A program made the translations under genes and the position numbers. Below the pieces are notes generated by a model. It was not told the DNA's origin. It was given only the letters and a program-made list of their open reading frames with translations, and made no database searches. Shown one piece after another: positions 60,315-64,000 of a stretch of DNA of 64,000 nt; position 1 is the stretch's first letter; each line of letters opens with the position of its first letter. Where the stretch lies: contig NZ_FOFF01000028.1 of assembly GCF_900110755.1 (NCBI RefSeq), positions 1 to 64,000 on the forward strand. The letters run 5' to 3'. This DNA comes from Streptomyces sp. yr375. GTDB taxonomy: Bacteria; Actinomycetota; Actinomycetes; Streptomycetales; Streptomycetaceae.

Positions 60315-63308
60315 TCAGTGGCCCGCAGACGCACCGGGGTCCGCCGCGAACGTGCCGAGCAGACCGAGCAGCTCGTCGACGAGGCGCCTGACCGTGTCCC
60401 GGTCGAACAGGTCGGTCGCGTACTCGACGACACCCCACAGCTCGCGCGAGTCCCGCGAGCACAGCTCGGTGAACTCGAAGGCGAGGTCGTACGGCACCAG
60501 ACCGGTACCGGCCTCGGCGAGTTCGGCGCGCAGGCCGGGCATCCGAAGCTCGGACGGCCCCACGGGCGAGGTGCACATGCTGGAGAACACCTGGAACAAC
60601 GGATGCGTGCCGGCGTCGTCCGGCGGCCCGAGCTCCTCGACGACGCGGGCGAAGGGGACGTCCTGATGGACGAAGGCGTCCAGACAGGTGCGTCGGACCC
60701 TGTCCAGGAGTTCCTCGAAGGACGGAGCGCCGGAGGTGTCGACGCGCAGCACCAGCGTGTTCGCGAAGGAGCCGACGAGGTCGTCGAGCGCGCGTGCGTC
60801 GCGCCCGGCGACCGAGCACCCGAGCGGGATGTCGGTACCGGCCTTGTGGCGCGTGAGCAGGGCCGCGAGCCCGGCCTGCAGCACCATGAAGAGGTTCGCG
60901 CGGTGCTTGGAGGCGAGGGCCGACAGCCCGCGGTATACGTCGGGCGGGACGTCGAAGATCACCGCGGCGCCGCGCAGACTGGGCCGTGCCCGACGCGGCC
61001 GGTCGACGGGCAGCGGGAGGTGCTCCGGCAGGTCGGCGAGCGTCCTCTTCCAGTAGTCCAGATGCGTCGCGTGCGGGTCGTCCGTACCGTCCTGGGCGCC
61101 GGTCAGTTCCGGGTGCCGCTCGACGAAGTCCGAGTACCGCAGGGGGAGGGGCTCCCACGAGGGTTCCCGTCCGTCCACCCTCGCGGCGTAGGCCCGTGTC
61201 AGATCGTGCAGGAGAGGCCGGGTGGACCACGCGTCCGTGGCGACCGCGTGGAGCACGAGCAGCAGCAGCCACTCGTCCCGCACCCGGAAGAGGTGCGCCC
61301 GCCAGGGCACCTCTCGCTCCAGGTCGAACCTCTTCGCCGCCGCCTCCTGGATCACCCCGGCGAGCTCGGCGGGTTCCACTACGTTCACTTCGCACGCGGG
61401 CCCGGCCCGCTCCACGCCGAGCAAGACCGGCCGGACGACGCCGTCCTGCTCCGGCAGGAGTGTGCGCAACGGTTGGTGCCGTGCGGCGAGGTCGCCCAGC
61501 GTCGCCCTCAGTGCCTCGACGTTCACCTCGCCGACCAGCCGAAGGGCAGTGGGCACGTTGTGGACGCCTGCCCAGTCGCCCGCCTGGCGGTTGAGAGCCC
61601 ACAGCCGTTCGGCCGAGGAGGTGAGCCGTGCCGGCCGGGGCCGTGCGGAATCGGGGTGGCGCTCCTCCGGTCCGTCGGGCACGCCGCACACCGCGAGCAG
61701 ATCGCCCAGGGTCTCGGCGTCGAACAGGTCGATGAGGGTGACGGCGAGGCCGAGTTCGTCCCGCAGCCGCTGGACGGCGCGGGCCCCGACGAGGGAACTC
61801 CCTCCCAGGGCGAAGAAGTCGTCCGTCACACCGACTCGGGGGACACCCAGCTCCTCGGCCAGTACAGCCAGCACCTGGGCCGTGACCACCCCCGCCGGGG
61901 CCGTCCGCGTGACGGATTCCCACGTGGTTTCCTCGCGCCGGTCCGGCAGGGCCGACGGGACCCGGGGCGCGCGGAGGTCCGACAGGCGCGGAGCAACGGA
62001 GGGGTCGGCGGCGATCTCCTCCAGCAGCCGCCCGTACTGCGCGGCCAGATCGTCCATCGTCTCGGGCGCGAAGAGCTCGGCGGCGTAGCGGAGGGTGAGC
62101 CTCGGCCGTTCGATGGCGACGACGACCTCCATGACGAGGTCGAACTCCGTCGTGACGTCGGCCGCCCGGAGGAACTCCTGGGACCGGTCGGTGACGGTCA
62201 GCGGGCCCAGGGTGCCGGACTCGTCCTCGTCGTCCACGGTGATGGAGTGGAATGCGGTTTGGAACAGTGGATGGCTGCTGCGGTCGCGCGGGGGATGGAC
62301 GCGCTCTACGACCCGGTGGAAGGGGACGTGCTCGGCGGCGAGATCCTCGGTGAGGTGGCTCTTGACGCGGTCGAGGAGCGCGGTGAACGGCTCCCGCGGT
62401 TCGCAGCGCGTGCGCAGGACCACGCTGTTGACGAAGAAGCCGATCAGGTTCTCAAGCTCAGGCTCGGGACGCCCGGCGACCGGTGTGCCCACGACGACCT
62501 CGGACGATCCGGTCCACCGTGCCAGTAGCAGGTCGTAAGCGGCGAGCAACACGGTGAAGAGGCTGGTGTCGCGTTCCTGGGCCAGGCGCGTGAGGCCTGG
62601 CACCGCCCGGGGGTCGATGTCGAGGTCGGCCCAGGCGGCGGTGAAGCTGCGCACGAGGGGGCGTGGCTGCTGCGTCGGCAGCGGCAGGGTCGGCAGGTCC
62701 TCCAGGCGCTCGGCCCAGTACGCCAGGCCGGTCTCCAGTTCGGGCTCGACGACATCCCGCTGCCAGGCGGAGAAATCGGCGTACTGGACCGGCAGTTCGG
62801 GCAGGGCCGGCTCCGCGCCCGCCGCGAACGCCTCATAGCATGCGAACAGTTCACGCTGCAGGATGTTGAGCGACATCTCGTCACCCACGATGTGATGCGT
62901 CGCCAGCACCAGCACATGACGCCGGGGCGCGAGCCTGACCACTTCGCCGCGCAGCAGCGGAGGGGACGCCAGGTCGAAGGGCTCGGTGTACCAACGGCTC
63001 ACCACAGCCATGAGCGCCGCCTCGGCCGCCGTCCCGGGCGGAACGGTGGACAGGTCGACGAAGCCCAGGACATCCCCCGTCAGCTCGTGGAGCGTCAGAC
63101 GGGGGACGCCCTCGACGCGGCCGAAGGCGGACCGCAGGAGTTCGTGCCGTTCCACGACCTCACGGGTGCTGCGTTCGAGGAGAGCCCGGTCGAGTTCGCC
63201 GCCCAGCTCGAACACCACGACCATCTGGTACTGCGAGAGACCGGGCACAATCTCCTCGGTGAGCCATAGCGACTCCTGGCTGAAGGACAAGGGCGCATGG
63301 ACCGTCAC
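60315..63308 (-). CDS. NRPS: C-PCP-C without adenylation domain
   Basis: 997 aa from GTG 63308, chosen because GAAGGAG lies 5 nt upstream. C1 (about 8-440) has HHIVGDE. PCP Ser in GGSSLVGARAV (about 507). C2 (about 563-990) has HAVATDA (about 690) where active C domains have HHxxxDG: the second His and the Gly are both Ala. Other C2 cores (SFANTLVLRVD, VPFARVVEEL) are normal. The PCP must be charged in trans. C2 may be catalytically dead, a docking domain or specialised. The stop is 61 bp before MbtH. Confidence 0.92.
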   Translation of the reverse strand: MTVHAPLSFSQESLWLTEEIVPGLSQYQMVVVFELGGELDRALLERSTREVVERHELLRSAFGRVEGVPRLTLHELTGDVLGFVDLSTVPPGTAAEAALMAVVSRWYTEPFDLASPPLLRGEVVRLAPRRHVLVLATHHIVGDEMSLNILQRELFACYEAFAAGAEPALPELPVQYADFSAWQRDVVEPELETGLAYWAERLEDLPTLPLPTQQPRPLVRSFTAAWADLDIDPRAVPGLTRLAQERDTSLFTVLLAAYDLLLARWTGSSEVVVGTPVAGRPEPELENLIGFFVNSVVLRTRCEPREPFTALLDRVKSHLTEDLAAEHVPFHRVVERVHPPRDRSSHPLFQTAFHSITVDDEDESGTLGPLTVTDRSQEFLRAADVTTEFDLVMEVVVAIERPRLTLRYAAELFAPETMDDLAAQYGRLLEEIAADPSVAPRLSDLRAPRVPSALPDRREETTWESVTRTAPAGVVTAQVLAVLAEELGVPRVGVTDDFFALGGSSLVGARAVQRLRDELGLAVTLIDLFDAETLGDLLAVCGVPDGPEERHPDSARPRPARLTSSAERLWALNRQAGDWAGVHNVPTALRLVGEVNVEALRATLGDLAARHQPLRTLLPEQDGVVRPVLLGVERAGPACEVNVVEPAELAGVIQEAAAKRFDLEREVPWRAHLFRVRDEWLLLLVLHAVATDAWSTRPLLHDLTRAYAARVDGREPSWEPLPLRYSDFVERHPELTGAQDGTDDPHATHLDYWKRTLADLPEHLPLPVDRPRRARPSLRGAAVIFDVPPDVYRGLSALASKHRANLFMVLQAGLAALLTRHKAGTDIPLGCSVAGRDARALDDLVGSFANTLVLRVDTSGAPSFEELLDRVRRTCLDAFVHQDVPFARVVEELGPPDDAGTHPLFQVFSSMCTSPVGPSELRMPGLRAELAEAGTGLVPYDLAFEFTELCSRDSRELWGVVEYATDLFDRDTVRRLVDELLGLLGTFAADPGASAGH

Positions 63309-63343
63309 AGGGACTCCTTCCACCGTGAGAACAGGGAGAACAC

Positions 63344-63360
63344 GCCGTGTCGCACACGGC
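63344..63360. other. hairpin between dioxygenase and NRPS genes
   Basis: GCCGTGT/ACACGGC with CGC loop in the 117-bp gap. Could attenuate or stabilise the operon mRNA; no U tract. Confidence 0.35.
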
Positions 63361-63425
63361 CGACGGTAGGCGGGCGGGGTTCGATGACGGTTACGCGGAG
63401 AGTGGGTCGGGGGCGCCCCGGCTCC

Positions 63426-64000
63426 TCACCCCTCGGCCAGGGCCCGTGCCTCGAAGTCGTCCCCGTGCCACTTGTCCTCCCAGGGCACCCAGGTGGCGAT
63501 GAGGGTGTCCCGGTGGCCGTAGTCGCCCGTGGGTTCGATGTCCGTGACGTGGTGGAACATCTCCCTGTCGGCCAGGAGGGCGCCCTGCCCCTCCTTCACC
63601 GTGCCGCGGTAGAAGGGCTCGCCCCCGCCGTGCGGCATGAGAGTCATCTCGGCGCCGGTGATCTGGTGGCGGGAGAAGACACCGATCAGCACATAGTCGC
63701 GACCGTCCGAGTGCGGGCCCTCCGGCACGATCACCCCGGACGTCACACGCCGCTGGGCAATGATGCGGAACTGGTGGACGTTGACCTGCCACGCGCGGCC
63801 GGTCTCCAGCGGGACTGCCTCGGCGCCTGCCCTGATGTGCGGGGTGAAGTCCGCCGTGATCGGATCGTAGTGCCGCCGGATGCCCCCTGCGACGGGGTTG
63901 TACTTGGAGAACGTCACGTACGGCCGGTGTTCGAGGCGGTCGAACTCCCACCGGTTCTCGGCGGAGCGGTACATGCGGAACTGGGCGAAGCGCCGGTAGC
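63426..64000 (-). CDS. 2OG-Fe dioxygenase (free amino-acid hydroxylase type), 5' end outside the window
   Basis: 191 codons visible; the frame is open to the window end and continues upstream of the internal ATG at 63974 (YRRFAQFRMYRS). The fold of the 2OG-Fe_dioxy_2 family is recognised from RPYVTFSKYNPVAGGIRRHY, iron ligands His and Asp in PHSDGRD, and a later His in FHHVTDIEP. Characterised members hydroxylate free L-isoleucine, leucine or related residues. In this operon it probably makes a hydroxy amino acid for the NRPS. 117 bp before the C-PCP-C gene. Confidence 0.85.
   Translation of the reverse strand, partial: YRRFAQFRMYRSAENRWEFDRLEHRPYVTFSKYNPVAGGIRRHYDPITADFTPHIRAGAEAVPLETGRAWQVNVHQFRIIAQRRVTSGVIVPEGPHSDGRDYVLIGVFSRHQITGAEMTLMPHGGGEPFYRGTVKEGQGALLADREMFHHVTDIEPTGDYGHRDTLIATWVPWEDKWHGDDFEARALAEG

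Noticed and set aside
58887..62528. 1213-codon open frame on the plus strand opposite the NRPS genes
   Set aside because: It is a shadow frame produced by high third-position G+C; it has no domain, and the minus strand has continuous NRPS motifs.
63309..63425. Promoter or terminator splitting the NRPS operon
   Set aside because: Only a 7-bp hairpin without U tract and no clear -35/-10 pair were found, so one operon is the simpler reading.

Overview
The window looks like chromosomal DNA from a Streptomyces or close relative. G+C is very high almost everywhere, GTG starts and GTGA/ATGA stop-start overlaps are common, and the gene content is typical of that group (F420-dependent oxidoreductase, SCO2322-type protein beside an ECF transporter, RNase H/phosphatase fusion, rnpB, NRPS cluster).

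Left end (1-3800) is a transposon graveyard. It holds an intact-looking IS5-type element whose left tip is base 1, a low-G+C stretch with a frameshifted small lipoprotein gene, and an IS1380-type transposase broken three times.

3900-35500 is core-like chromosome in which pieces of a steroid (cholesterol-like) side-chain catabolic regulon are scattered: thiolase plus CYP125-like P450 (3993-6616), aldehyde dehydrogenase plus ferredoxin (14051-15748), a KstR-type repressor (16007), an LLM/F420 oxidoreductase (20036), and a MaoC hydratase/alcohol dehydrogenase/Hsd4A-like SDR operon (32469-35447). I find KstR-type operators at three of these promoters. A second 17-bp palindrome, roughly TCTGAnnnnnCGTCAGA, occurs in front of CYP125, the aldehyde dehydrogenase, the LLM oxidoreductase and the MaoC operon. 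Between these lie a secreted SLT protein, a five-gene ECF transporter operon, a glycosyltransferase/methyltransferase/cyclase-like operon, a muramoyl amidase, two drug-type MFS transporters (one with a soluble beta-sandwich tail), a surface protein with two microsatellites and a DesK/DesR-like two-component pair.

35500-46950 is housekeeping-like: a small disordered protein, a repeat-rich propeller-like protein, Nif3, a coiled-coil zinc-ribbon protein with an apparent CTG start, RNase H/phosphoglycerate-mutase fusion, KDPG aldolase, YaaA, an RNB nuclease, an FAD monooxygenase with its divergent TetR repressor, and RNase P RNA (rnpB).

Directly 3' of rnpB comes about 640 bp of atypical, gene-poor sequence, then an FAD oxidoreductase, a secreted I36-type protein and a minus-strand NRPS cluster that runs off the right end. 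The cluster encodes a 2OG-Fe amino-acid dioxygenase (partial), C-PCP-C, MbtH, A(FkbM methyltransferase insert)-PCP with a serine-type code, and A(N-methyltransferase insert)-PCP-C-A-PCP-C. No thioesterase is visible, so the cluster must continue to the right. The product is probably a peptide with O-methyl-serine-like and N-methyl-aromatic residues; I cannot match it to a known compound. The most novel items are the unusual NRPS architecture and the second steroid-regulon palindrome.
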